Source of the DNA: Laccaria trichodermophora
Lineage: Eukaryota > Basidiomycota > Agaricomycetes > Agaricales > Hydnangiaceae
NCBI GenBank assembly: GCA_018417955.1
Contig: JACTVC010000003.1
Location: 1,736,001 to 1,800,000, forward strand
Length of the DNA stretch: 64,000 nt
Direction: 5' to 3'
Shown here one piece after another: positions 26,943-37,005 of this stretch. Within the stretch, counting starts at the first letter, position 1; each line of letters starts with the position of its first letter. A model generated the notes under the pieces. It had not been told where the DNA came from and made no database searches. It worked only from the letters and a program-made list of their open reading frames with translations. Position numbers and translations under genes: made by a program.

Positions 26943-28072
26943 TCATTGAATGGTACAACTCCGGACGTGTCTAGGGAATGGTTCAAACTGAACGCATGAC
27001 GAGTAGTGCGCGGTTACTGCACGTCCAACATCTTGACCCGCCGATGAAGATCCAATAGCTTCGCCGCATCTATAACAGAAATGCATGTAACATCCCACAC
27101 ACTGAAATTAGTAAGGGAGTCAGATGTAGCTGCCATAGGAAAAGAAATAGACCGACAGTCATGTAGTTACAACCGGACTCTTTCTGAATAGGTATGTGAC
27201 AGCCTATGGAGGGAACATCCGATGAATATAGACAAAATATAGAATAAGATGATGTGGGAGTTGTGGACTAACCAGGACAGTAGCGCCATCCATATTTCCG
27301 CACGAGGAGATCCAATTTCGCATCGTCCGTGCAAGCGTGCCAATTGGCGGCCCAGATTCCGAGTCGCTTTCCACAGGTTTTGCAAAACCTGTGTCGGCAC
27401 TTTGGCAGGGGACATATGATGATCTTTTGGTTGAAGTAATCACTACGAAGCACGAACATGGTCTCGTTGCACCTGGGATATAGATTAGATACAACATTGA
27501 AGGTTTATCGCTAACGAAGGACGCACTTTGGGCAGGTGAGTTTAACAGAGTGCACCAAAATTTGCAACTCTTCGAACTTGTCGATGTCATGTTCGGAAAT
27601 GGGCAGTTGTTCTATAGTACGCCGGTCAACCGCTGTACTTGGGTTTATTGATCAAAGAAAGGCCAAAAATACATTAGAAGCAGAACCCACTTCCTGGATC
27701 AAGCCTGCCCCGTTCAGTAGAACATGTTGGGCATCGTATTGGGTACTGGTTTTCAGTTAATTTGGTCTTTACATGGCCAAGAAGGCAATCTTGGCAAAAT
27801 GAATGTTCGCAATCAGCAATGCTAACGCCCTTGCACACTTCATGTTCTTCGAGACATATTCCACATTCGAAAGATATGAAGGCAGGGGGCGCAATATAAC
27901 CCAATATCAAGAGAAGTGATATGAAGACAGGGGGCGCAATACAACCCAATTTCAAAAGCAGCTGCCTGCCCAAGTCAGTTCCTAGTCGCCAAATCCATGA
28001 AGCGATAGAAACAAGATGATCAAATTTCGTGGCAGGGGAACGAAGATATATGCGTGGAGCGTCACACTCCAT
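26943..28072 (-). CDS. RBR ubiquitin ligase lacking the N-terminal domain, copy C
   Basis: Five exons (27691-28072, 27527-27632, 27273-27472, 27157-27203, 26943-27101) form an open frame of 297 residues. RING1 (CGICLEEHEVCKGVSIADCEHSFCQDC...CPTC), IBR (CPKCNETMFVLRSDYFNQKIIICPLPKCRHRFCKTC) and RING2 (CPGCHIPIQKESGCNYMT|CVGC...HFCYRCG) are all present, and the protein ends in CTIQ like its paralogues. The Cys...DPH domain and most of the linker are missing: upstream sequence jumps to the region that lies 5' of copy D. Just before RING1 a tandem duplication gives two copies of a GxIAPPxFIS segment. The conserved His before the RING2 catalytic Cys is Tyr (CNYM). It may be a ligase-only protein or a decaying copy. 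Confidence 0.6.
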
Positions 28073-28179
28073 GACCTGAAGGAGAATTAACCGACATACC
28101 CAACATGAGTTGTGGATGAACCGTCACGTGGCTCCCTGACATTACCTATTACGGTGTAGCTGTAGTGACGTAAATGCAC

Positions 28180-28410
28180 GAAAAAGGGGCGATGCCTAAG
28201 ACTGCCTAAGACCACACCTCACGCAGGTATGTCAGTAGATTTCGAGATTGTGAAAGTCACTGATCAACTTATCGCAGCTCCGAGTCATCGTCTTCATAAA
28301 CCCGAGCTGACACCAACAGCGAAGTAACCTGCAGACCGTACGTCAATTCTCTTACCTCTGCATAGATGTGGAAAGCAATTCTCAGTCTTATTGCAGCCAA
28401 ATTGCAGCTC
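28180..28410 (+). pseudogene. Degraded duplicate of the ZNHIT2 promoter and first exons
   Basis: This stretch matches 31070-31370 closely: the shared strings include gtgacg.a.atgcacgaaaa, gtcattgaccaactta, and gaagtaacctgcaga followed by a splice donor and then atagatgt.ga..gcaattctca. These are the promoter, exon 1 and start of exon 2 of the intact ZNHIT2 gene. The copy stops before the finger is complete, so it cannot encode a product. Confidence 0.7.
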
Positions 28411-28889
28411 CGATTAACCAACGTGACTCTGATTGCTCTCTTAACCCGTCGAGTTTCCCCATAGACTCTACGTACAACATATTCCTGAAAATGATTCTGC
28501 GGTGGAACAAGAAGCAACCAAAAAAGTGGTTCCTCGAACATAGGTGACTGCCCACGCAACGAATACGGTCGTGAGAGGTTCATCGCTCGTACCGTGATGC
28601 CGTTGGATCACAGTCAGTGCACAACGGACGATGCAAGGCTACGATCTTCCTTTGGGATCCACGCAGAAGTCTCCTAGGAAGGGGTGCCAAGGGCTAGCCT
28701 GCCAGAGATCTTTCCATGGTGAGAGAACGGAATCGCGACTTTGAAATTTATTTCCATTTACAAGGGTCAATAGGGCATTCTGTTTTGGGAGTGAGTGCTT
28801 TTGCTTCTTCCTCTCATATTCAACACGCCTGGCATTTAGAATCATTATTTTCTGATTGTAAATGCCCATCAAGGTTAATCTATGAATAC
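28411..28889 (+). pseudogene. Degraded duplicate of the MYND gene's last exon
   Basis: Matches 26140-26900 in patches: gtcgagtttccc, gcggtgga.caagaagc, and a long near-identical run around gactgcccacgcaacgaata. The MYND cysteines are gone and the frame is broken several times. It abuts the 3' end of RBR copy D exactly as the parent MYND gene abuts copy C, which shows that the convergent pair was duplicated as a unit. Confidence 0.7.
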
Positions 28890-30925
28890 TCATTGGATGG
28901 TGCATAAGCGTCTATGGAATGGTTCATACTGAACGCATGACGAATAGTGCGTGGTTACTGCAAGTCCAACATCTTGACTCGCCGAGGAAGATACAATAGC
29001 TTCGCCACATCTATAACAGAAATGCATGTAACATCCCGCACACTGAAATCAGTAAGGGAGTCAGTTGTAGCTCCCATAGGAAAAGAAATGGACCGACAGT
29101 CATGTGGTTACAACCGGACTCTTTCTGAACGGGTACGCGACAGCCTATGGAGGGGAACACTCGATAAAGATATGAAATAAAATAATGTGGGGATTGCGGA
29201 CTAACCAGGACAGTAGCGCCATCCATGTTTCCGCACGAGGCGATCCAATTTTGCGTCGTTCGTGCAAGCATGCCTGCCTTTAGAATTGACGGCCCATATT
29301 CGCTTTCTACAGGTTTTGCAAAACTCGTGTTGGCACTTTGGTAATGGGCATGCGATGACCTTTTGGTTGAGGTAATCACTACGAAGAACGAACATGGTCT
29401 CGTTGCACCTGGGATATAGATTAGATATGTAGTACAGTGAGGATTTATCGCTAACAAAGGACGCACTTTGGGCAGGTGATTTTAACAGAGTGCACCAAAA
29501 TTTGCAACTCTTCAAACTTGTCGAGGTCATGTTCGGAGATAGACAGTTGTGCTATAGCATGTTGGTCAACCGCTGTACTTGAATCGATTAATCAAATGAA
29601 GGGCAAAAATACACTAGAAATGAAACCCACTTCCTGGATCGAGCCTGCCACGTTCAGTAGAACATGTTGGACATCGTATTGGATACTGGCTTTCAGTTAA
29701 CTTGGTCTTTACATGACCAAGAAGGCAATCTCGGCAAAATGGATGTTCGCAACCAGCAATCATAACGCCCTTGCGCACTTCATGTTCTTCGAGACATATG
29801 CCACATTCGAAAGATGAGATGAAGGCAGGAGGCGCAATAGAATTCAATTCCAAAAGTAACTCCCTGCCGAATTCGGTTTCTGGTCGCCAAAATAATGGAG
29901 CGATGCCAAGTGGATTAGTTGAAAGTTCAGGTAGGGGATTAGGGATAATGGGATGATCAACTTCCGTGGCAGAGAAGCGCTGGTCTTCCAATCGAGAGGC
30001 AGAAGGATTCTCTTCATTGGACTCCTCTTCAAGGGGACTACTATCTGAGGAGGGCAGATAGGCCTTGTAGTCGTGATAACTGTCTCTAGGCAGTAGAATG
30101 TGGAACGAAAACAAATGGCTGCCGAAGTATGTCCTCTCCATCAACGGTTTGATGAATGTGCAAAGACGTGCGAGAGCAATCGCAACAGAATCCTTTGATC
30201 TGCTCAACATAAACCCCGAGCCTGACGGACGGTAGGGTCGAGCATGAGGATCAAAGACAAGATACGTTTCAGGAAAACCAACGTCGAGGACGAATTTGAA
30301 GCAAGCAATCGTTTCCTGTGCGTAGTTAATTATTGCAGCACAGATCTTACGAGGATTCCTAGGTAAATTACTATATACACACAAGGAAGCTGCTCAGTAA
30401 GAAGTTATGAAGACTTTTCGAACGACTCACTCAAGTAGCGTTAGAAATCCCCAATATGATGTGATGCATTCACTGGTTCGGAGCTCGAGAAATAAAGGGC
30501 GAAAAGAGGGCGTCGTCAACAGTTCTTCTACACGAAATCCTACGGCGAGGCCCAAAGATTCGTCTGTGGAGGTCACATCCTGTACGGATAGGGCATCAGT
30601 ATGCTGTACGAACCCAAAACGTGCACGAAAGTAGCTTTACAGTGGCCCCCGAAAGAAGCTTATTGACGGGATTGAATGTTTGATCATCTGTTTGAGAACA
30701 TAAAGCCGTCATAAGCGATTCTGCCGTCATTTTGTCTTCCAAGTTGAAGACGGCGCTGGTGCAAATCAAGGACGCCAAAGGACAAGTTAATGGCCCCGGA
30801 TCATCTTCATGATGTGTGCAAGGTTGTCCATGGTGCGCAACGATCTGGCGTACGAAAGGGACGTCAGGCTGAGATGACGCTTCCACGGGTGGAGTGCTTG
30901 GCCCGACAATGTCATCGGGTGACAT
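28890..30925 (-). CDS. RBR ubiquitin ligase with N-terminal deubiquitinase-like domain, copy D
   Basis: Seven exons (30641-30925, 30431-30579, 29631-30370, 29467-29572, 29206-29408, 29098-29144, 28890-29042) give 560 residues. The N-terminal domain is more diverged: PGPLTCPLASLICTSAVF (Cys48) and YLVFDPHARP (Asp185, His187). The linker is short and keeps only a degenerate W motif (FGRELLLEL). RING1 (CGICLEEHEVRKGVMIAGCEHPFCRDC), IBR (CPKCNETMFVLRSDYLNQ...CPLPKCQHEFCKTC) and RING2 (CPGCRVPVQKESGCNHMTCAGC...HFCYRCG) follow. Unlike A and B there is no separate 23 nt exon in RING2, and the Cys after the expected catalytic Cys511 is three residues on instead of five. The acceptor of intron 2 could also lie 12 bp downstream; both keep frame. 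ATG 30925 was preferred because the upstream in-frame codon at 30937 is TTG. Confidence 0.78.
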
Positions 30926-31255
30926 GGTTGAGTACAAAAGTTGGAAAGAACTACAATGGAGTACTTATGTGGGCCAGGAAGGTAGGCTAGCAGGCATGTT
31001 GAAGACGGAAAGAACACGGAGTTGTGTCGTCTTTCAGGTGCTCGCGATGCGGTGCTACTTGCTGTGGTGACGCAGATGCACGAAAAGGGACGACGCCTAA
31101 CGAGACCACACATCACGCGGTAAGTGTGCTGTATCTGTATCTGATAACTGTCAGTATATTTTGAGAGTCTACAAGTCATTGACCAACTTACCGTAGCTTA
31201 TCGACCTCATGAGCCAGATATTCAGTGTTTGGCAAAAGTCACAGGTACCAAATAC

Positions 31256-32740
31256 ATGTCTTCCATCTTGACCAACAAAGAAGTAACCTGCAGACTGTGC
31301 GTCAATAGATTTTTCACATTCCCTTACCTTACCTCCTTATAGATGTAGAAGGCAATTCTCAAAATACAACTGCCCCACCTGCAATGTTCCCTATTGCTCC
31401 TTAATCTGCTTCCGCTCTGAAGTGCGTTCCTATGTCAGATCAAGCTTCCGTTTTGTTCAAGTCCCTTCCTTTCACACAGGTACATTCTCAGTGCTCCGAG
31501 ACGTTTTATCAAAAGGAAGTCGAGGCTGGAATACATTCAGAATCATCAACAAATGCTGTGAAGCGCGCACAAATGTTAGAGATGCTAAAGAAGTTTGAGG
31601 AGGAGAGTGCTACCATTGATGATGAGGGATCTGGAGATGAACAGGACGACTCTTCGGATCTGGCAAACAGGCTCAAATCAATGGATTTGGGTGAGTGGGC
31701 GTTATTCACCTCAACTTATTGCAATGAGGTGACCTTACTACACCAGAGTCTACGTCACCTGACGCTCTGTGGACGATGCTCACGGAAAAGGAACGCGCGA
31801 AATTCATGAAAGCCTTACAGAATCCCACGAGCGAGTTATCGCAACAACTTTTGGCGAGTCCGGAACTTGAGCAGGAAATTACAGCTCCATGGTGGGAGTT
31901 CCCTTCGAACACCACAGAGGCGGCACATATATTACATGGTCCCAAGCCAGAACAGATCCCCATTCCAGATGCTATGCTGAGGCCCGTTACGGATGGGCCT
32001 CCCCTCATCTTCAACATGTCTGCAATATGGTCAGTGGAATCTTCATTGATCAGAGTGTAACATTGATGATCTCTTAGTATTGCTTACGCTTATGTCACTC
32101 GCCATTTAGGAACATCGCCGCTATCAACACTGACACCAGATGACCCGAATTATGATGAAGCGCGGCGCCTTATCTCCCAGCTCGTCCCCTTCGTCGTTGA
32201 GCGAAGGGCAACAACTCTATATTCCGATATCACTACCGTCATAACGGACATTTGGTCAAGGCTCGACGTGGTAATTTTCCCTGTCTTTACTGACTTCTCT
32301 TCACTGAGATTTCTCCTTCTGAGGGTGTACCATCATCCGATCTCTTTGCGCTTCTCTTACAAGACGCGGCGCATCTTCTGAAGCCCTTATGGGTCACGCA
32401 GCTGTCGTCGCAACCCACTCGGCGGGGAGTCGACTATTCTTCGCACCCGCACAGCACACCTCTTCTGGTCCTGTCCGATTTAACTAGGCTCTTTTCATCA
32501 ACTCTGCGATTAATGGGGTCCTCTTCGACGGCTGGTACTAATCACGTCACGCGCAAAATCTTGTTCTATCTCGCTTATATGCTTTCTACTCCTACTACCG
32601 TCCTGCAAAACATCTCGCGGGAGTCAGCGGAAAGGGCCGACATGTATCGAGAAGAACAATCTCAAAGAAAGGAAGAACAGGGGGTGAAGACAGATAGATC
32701 GATATCCGGGAGTCGTCTTCATCTCATTGAAGAACTATGA
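31256..32740 (+). CDS. ZNHIT2: Zinc finger HIT domain protein, ZNHIT2-like
   Basis: Six exons (31256-31296, 31343-31421, 31480-31690, 31747-32029, 32078-32270, 32324-32740) encode 407 residues. The HIT finger is at the N-terminus, CRLCRRQFSKYNCPTCNVPYCSLICFRSEVHSQC, split by two introns. It is followed by a DUF-like region typical of ZNHIT2 (SKPLM-type linker, PWWEFP, FNMSAICIAYAYVTRHLG). In animals and fungi ZNHIT2 binds the R2TP/RUVBL complex and supports U5 snRNP assembly; that role is by family. The start at 31256 was chosen because the nearby ATG at 31209 runs into a stop in frame, while MSSILTNKEVTC leads straight into the finger. A duplicate of its 5' end lies at 28180-28410. Confidence 0.85.
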
Positions 32741-33007
32741 AGAAGCATTCGTGTAAGTAGGATTATCTCATGGGCAATAAAGTTTCTTTTTTTTTTTTCG
32801 CTGAGACGTAGAGTCATAACTGACGACAAATACAGAGTCCCGTACTTATGACCATATATACTTAGCTATGATGGCAACTGGTAGGGTACCCGCCACGTGA
32901 TTTACGCATCTATCGATGTCTCTGAGGAGTTGTCGGTTTTCGCGCTGCTTGTCGCACTTTCCCTCTACGCTTTTTTTCTACGTCACTCTCCTTGCCTCCG
33001 CCCCGCA

Positions 33008-34394
33008 ATGTCGTCTGATGGCTCTGCCTGTAACGTCGTTGATGCCCGTGACCAGTTCATGCATCTACGCGTCGCATCCATTTTTATTATCCTAATCGGC
33101 TCTTCTTCTGGTGCTCTTTTCCCTGTTCTCGCAAAACGGTCTTCATGGCTGCATGTCCCAAAAAGTGTTTTTGAGTGAGCATCTCAGCCGTCGATCGGCA
33201 CCAAGCTTTTCACACGCATATACTCAGTTTCGCAAAATACTTCGGATCTGGGGTGATCGTGAGTTTCGCTTGCCATGAAATTTTGAACGACTCACCTGAC
33301 ATGTCTGGTACAGATTGCTACGGCATTCATCCACCTTCTTTCACCTGCGATAAGCGCACTGAGTTCGCCGTGTCTACCTTCTGGATGGTCGGACTATGTG
33401 GGTTTTACCCAGCATGACATTTTTATCCACCTCCTGACACGTTAGCAGCCTTATGCTTTCGCGCTGTGCCTTTTGAGCATATTTATTATATTTATTGTTG
33501 AGATCGTTGCCTTTCGGTGGGGAACGTCAAAGCTCAAGGAAGTGGGGAAATCACACGGTGCGTTTTTTCTTTGCATTGATATATGCATTTTAAATGTCAC
33601 TCAAAAAGATGCGCACGGTCATAACTCTGGTTCTCATGCCGCGCATGGTCCAGAAAGCAAAGTCGAACAAGCATCGACCCTGCAGAAGGAGGTCAGCATT
33701 GAAAACGTTGAGTCCGGAGAGGACCATCAGCACGAGCACTCTCTCGAGGACTCGGCAACAACTCAACTCATTGGCGTTGCGATCCTTGAATTTGGTCTTG
33801 TCCTTCACAGGTGTGCTCGACGTCTTTCAAGTTCTCGATATATGCTCATTTTCTACGTAGCGTCTTAATTGGCCTAACTTTAGCAGTTGACGAAGGGTTC
33901 AAAGTGCTCTTCATCGTTATTGTCTTCCATCGTGAGTACTGTGTGCATTCTCACGAAACTTACTTGATTGAATCAAACCGTAGAAACATTCGAGGGACTG
34001 GGAATTGGATCGCGGTTAGCTCATTTGCAGCTCCCCGCTCACTTAAACTGGATACCAATTGCTGGCGCCTTCTTGTATGGGATAACAACTCCCATAGGGA
34101 TTGCCATTGGACTCGGCATAAAAGGCACATACAACCCGGGGAGTGCCACGGCGTCAATGGTCAGCGGCGTTCTTGACGCGCTGAGTTCTGGAATTCTCGT
34201 GTATACTGGCCTGGTGGAGGTTCGTCTTGGTATGAACAAAAAAAAGTGCTGAAGTTAATTGCGTTCAGTTATTCGCACACGAATTCCTCTTTAACCAAGA
34301 AATGATGGAAGCGTCAAATGGGAAGCTTGCGTATGCTGTGGGCTCAATGTGTCTTGGTTGTGCTATCATGGCACTCCTTGGAAAGTGGGCATAA
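33008..34394 (+). CDS. ZIP-family zinc/iron permease
   Basis: Eight exons (33008-33174, 33228-33258, 33314-33397, 33449-33557, 33609-33810, 33861-33931, 33984-34219, 34269-34394) give 341 residues. Membrane segments are visible at VASIFIILIGSSSGALFPVLA, FAKYFGSGVIIATAFIHLL, YAFALCLLSIFIIFIVEIVAF, then a His-rich cytosolic loop (HDAHGHNSGSHAAHG), then LEFGLVLHSVLIGLTLAV, VLFIVIVFHQTFEGLGIGSRL and the last three helices. HSVLIGLTLAV and FHQTFEGLGIGSRLA are the TM4/TM5 metal-site signatures of ZIP transporters. It should import Zn2+ (possibly Fe2+) at the plasma membrane, as the Zrt1/Zrt2 type does. The acceptor of intron 3 may be 3 bp earlier, adding one Gln. Confidence 0.92.
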
Positions 34395-34570
34395 CGCCCT
34401 GAAAAGAGAAGAAAAGAATATACCCGATGCAACTCTAGACTCGCGCATGTCAAAATTGTACGTTGCTACCTACTCATTTGGACTTTCGCATTTGCACACT
34501 GTATCAATATAACGCATGGATTTTGCTATACATTGCGGGCCTGGAAAAAGCAATGATATATCTTGCAACA

Positions 34571-34792
34571 AGTAGTTTGATTCGTACTAAAATAATTTAC
34601 ACCGAGGAATGATTCGGGCAACACGAGGTACATGATACAATGTTCGTAGACAAGTAGGTCGAGCGTAATTCATCATGGTTGTGTGTGAGGCTGACCGTGC
34701 GGCGTAGATGTTCATACTTTTGCCGGACAGTAAGTCCGACTGGGCTGCTATTCGACCCTCGTCCGTTATCCTGTAAATAGCCTTTGAGGTGT
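34571..34792 (-). pseudogene. Duplicate of the 3' end of the DEP/RGS-like gene
   Basis: Near-identical in blocks to 36940-37005 joined directly to 37699-37870. It encodes a remnant of the last exon (KAIYRITDEGRIAAQ, SLTHNHDE). It lacks the 693 bp found between those blocks at 37 kb, so it is the empty-site version of that locus. Confidence 0.75.
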
Positions 34793-35214
34793 CTGTCAGA
34801 TCCCGTAATACAACCTTTCTTCAAAAACGTATGGTCAAACACAGTGGTGTGCTTACAATACTAAGAATGTACATGGCTTCGACAAAGTCACAATCCCAAT
34901 TGCAACCAAATCTTGAGTTAAGGATCTTCCCAACTGTTTACTATGTCAAGGATTTCTTCCGCCACTTCACTATGTCCATATCTTCCGGTCCTTCTGTTCC
35001 AGGAGGTATGGACATCCATGAAGTGTAGGGGCTCGTAGAGGCCGCTGGTGGCATTGGTAAAACCTTGGGTGTCTTTCAACCCAACAGCGCGGGCAGATAA
35101 AGCTCCGACTCCTTGCAGCCTGCAGTGAATGCCATTAGACTTGAGATGTAAATCGAAGTAGATGTTACCTTTGACACTCTATAGAGCTCCTGTCCCGCGT
35201 GAAGCCTTGACTGC
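34793..35214. other. 422 bp with no recognisable feature
   Basis: Lies between the duplicated 3' fragment and the small minus-strand ORF. I see no protein-like frame, repeat or RNA signature. Confidence 0.3.
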
Positions 35215-35550
35215 TCAAAAGACTTTAAAAGACGACGCTGTATTGTGGAATCTGCTGCCCTCGCTCCACTGGACTACGAGGATGAAACCCTGGGTGGCAG
35301 CTGCCGTTCCATGCTTCACCGTCCCTTGTCGAAAAGATGGGCTGCCGACGGGGAGGCCCGCGATGTTCGCACGACGATAAGCATCCTGGAGACTCTCGAA
35401 ATGTTGGCGCGTTGCAAAGATTTTGACCGCGTAATTCCCCACACGCCATACGCCAACGCCCTCTATGCTAGTGTAGCGCACATCCCAATTTAGAGTATAG
35501 CAATTGGTGTGATCGCCGCTCTTCCAAGTGAAAGTGATGATATCGGCCAT
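35215..35550 (-). CDS. Small hypothetical protein (111 aa)
   Basis: A single uninterrupted ATG-to-stop frame. The composition is balanced and protein-like (MADIITFTWKSGDHTNCY..., WDVRYTSIEGVGVWRVGNYAVKIFATRQHFESLQ), with alternating hydrophobic residues that suggest a beta-rich fold, followed by a Gly/Ser/Thr-rich half. No domain is recognised. It lies in a decayed, duplication-rich region, so it could be an exon of a larger broken gene. Confidence 0.35.
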   Translation of the reverse strand: MADIITFTWKSGDHTNCYTLNWDVRYTSIEGVGVWRVGNYAVKIFATRQHFESLQDAYRRANIAGLPVGSPSFRQGTVKHGTAAATQGFILVVQWSEGSRFHNTASSFKVF

Positions 35551-36006
35551 CTGTAGAGCGAAAACTTAGGGAGCGGATAACTTGGCTACAAGGAGAACAC
35601 CCACTTTGAGTTGAGTTGACGGAGTGACGATGAGAAGTTAGTTTTGATTCTGTAAATGGGGGAGGCTGACCAGTGCCTAACTTCCTGAAACCGTTCAAGG
35701 AAAGGGATGCTGGGAATTTGGAAAGGGCGGCAAGTCCTAGAGCAATTCAGCGATGAATAATACAGCTTGAGACAAGTTGGCACGGTGGAGAACAGCAGAT
35801 CAGAAGACAAGAAAGAAATACAGGTTTCAAGAATTGCTCAGTTGCTTTGATACAAAGTATTTCGAGCTGAGAGTCCAATGATGCGTCTAAGCAGAACATA
35901 GTGTACAAGATGTCCTTGGGTCAGGGAGTTACTTTCAAGACTTTTCGAGCTGAGAGTCCAACGAGTGCGCATATAGATGGAACAGAGTGCCCAAGGTGTC
36001 CTTGAA
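35551..36006. other. 456 bp with a short local duplication, no gene recognised
   Basis: The only structure seen is a repeated segment: actttcaagacttttcgagc..gagtccaa at 35930-35960 resembles atttcgagctgagagtccaatga at 35858-35880, each followed by a shared ..agtg.ccaagg/atgtccttg run. No protein-like frame covers it. Confidence 0.35.
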
Positions 36007-36870
36007 TCAGGCAGGCAGGCCCGTTCGCTTGTAATGATCACGAGGCACCGTCATGAGCACCCATCTACGGCCACTATGGTAATAGGCGGGATATGAGGCG
36101 CCAAAGCACCCATCAGAAAGGATCTGATTCTCCAGAGCCAACCTAAGAATATTGATAAATCTCTCTCTCTCGAAGATTGGTAAGATCATACAAGTTGCTA
36201 TGTTCCGCGAAATCGTCCACGGTCACAGATTTTCGAAAAAAGCGTGTGTGCTATGACTCGGTATGTAAGCCAAAGGACACCATCATAAAGGAAACTAACA
36301 GTCGCCATTTCTTTGTCCCGGTGCAGAAGTTCTTCGTACCCACCAAACTGATCAATATGGGAGAGAACTGTGAAATCATTGTGGCTGAAAGACGGCATAA
36401 AGGGGTTGCCGTCGTCGGTAATGTTCTCGTGTGGACCCCTATGACGGTCTTTTTGTAACGGATGCTTAACGTACAAGTCTTCCTTGAGCTCCGCAGGATT
36501 ATCTGGGGCTCCACGTTCACACGTAGGCTAGAAATCAGTCAGACAGCCAGTGGGAAACCGTCATGAAGGAAACGTACCTTCTCCTTACGCGGGAGTTGAC
36601 CTTCCCCGGCCTTGCCAGTGCATTTCGAGAGCAATGCAAGTGACGCCCTAAAAACAGTCAATCTCTCTTCCTATATCTAGTATCGCAAGTTTAGTCTGTA
36701 CATATCTTCGACCTTAGCGTGCTTGTCCTCGGTTTTTGTAGGATACGACTCCTAAACAAGTAAGCCAGTGGAATTCCATCATAAAGAAAACCGACTAGTA
36801 TCGCTACGTTTTCGTCTTTGCGCGGGGTTTCATGTTTATCGTACCCGCAGAAGTGGTGGTTGAGTTCCAT
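36007..36870 (-). CDS. Hypothetical gene with look-alike introns (structure uncertain)
   Basis: The minus strand has protein-like pieces opening at ATG 36870 (MELNHHFCGYDKHETPRKDE), with later pieces around DRHRGPHENITDDGNPFMPS, DQFGGYEELLHRDKEMAT and a C-terminal ALENQILSDGCFGASYPAY. Three of the segments that end these pieces start GT..GTTT.CTT.ATGA.GG and resemble each other (36752-36795, 36522-36571, about 36260-36305). Whether they are introns or repeated coding modules cannot be settled by eye, because different splice choices favour different frames. No domain is recognised; it may be a pseudogene. Confidence 0.3.
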
Positions 36871-36910
36871 AATTACTCTCACGTGCGGCGTGAGCCTTAT
36901 GTACTGACCA

Positions 36911-36940
36911 TATATAATATTATATTATATATTATATATA
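36911..36940. repeat. AT-rich simple repeat
   Basis: An uninterrupted A/T tract of imperfect ATATT/TATAT units, next to the start of the block that is duplicated at 34571. Confidence 0.7.
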
Positions 36941-37005
36941 GTCTGATTCGTACTGTAATAATTTATACCGAGAAATATACGGGCAACACGAAGTAAGTAC
37001 ATGAT

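Noticed and set aside
31209..31296. Upstream ATG for ZNHIT2
   Set aside because: Its frame meets TGA before the zinc finger; ATG 31256 leads directly into it.
34793..36006. Missing RGS domain of the DEP protein
   Set aside because: I looked for the helical RGS pattern on both strands left of 37728 and found none; the small ORF at 35215-35550 does not resemble it.
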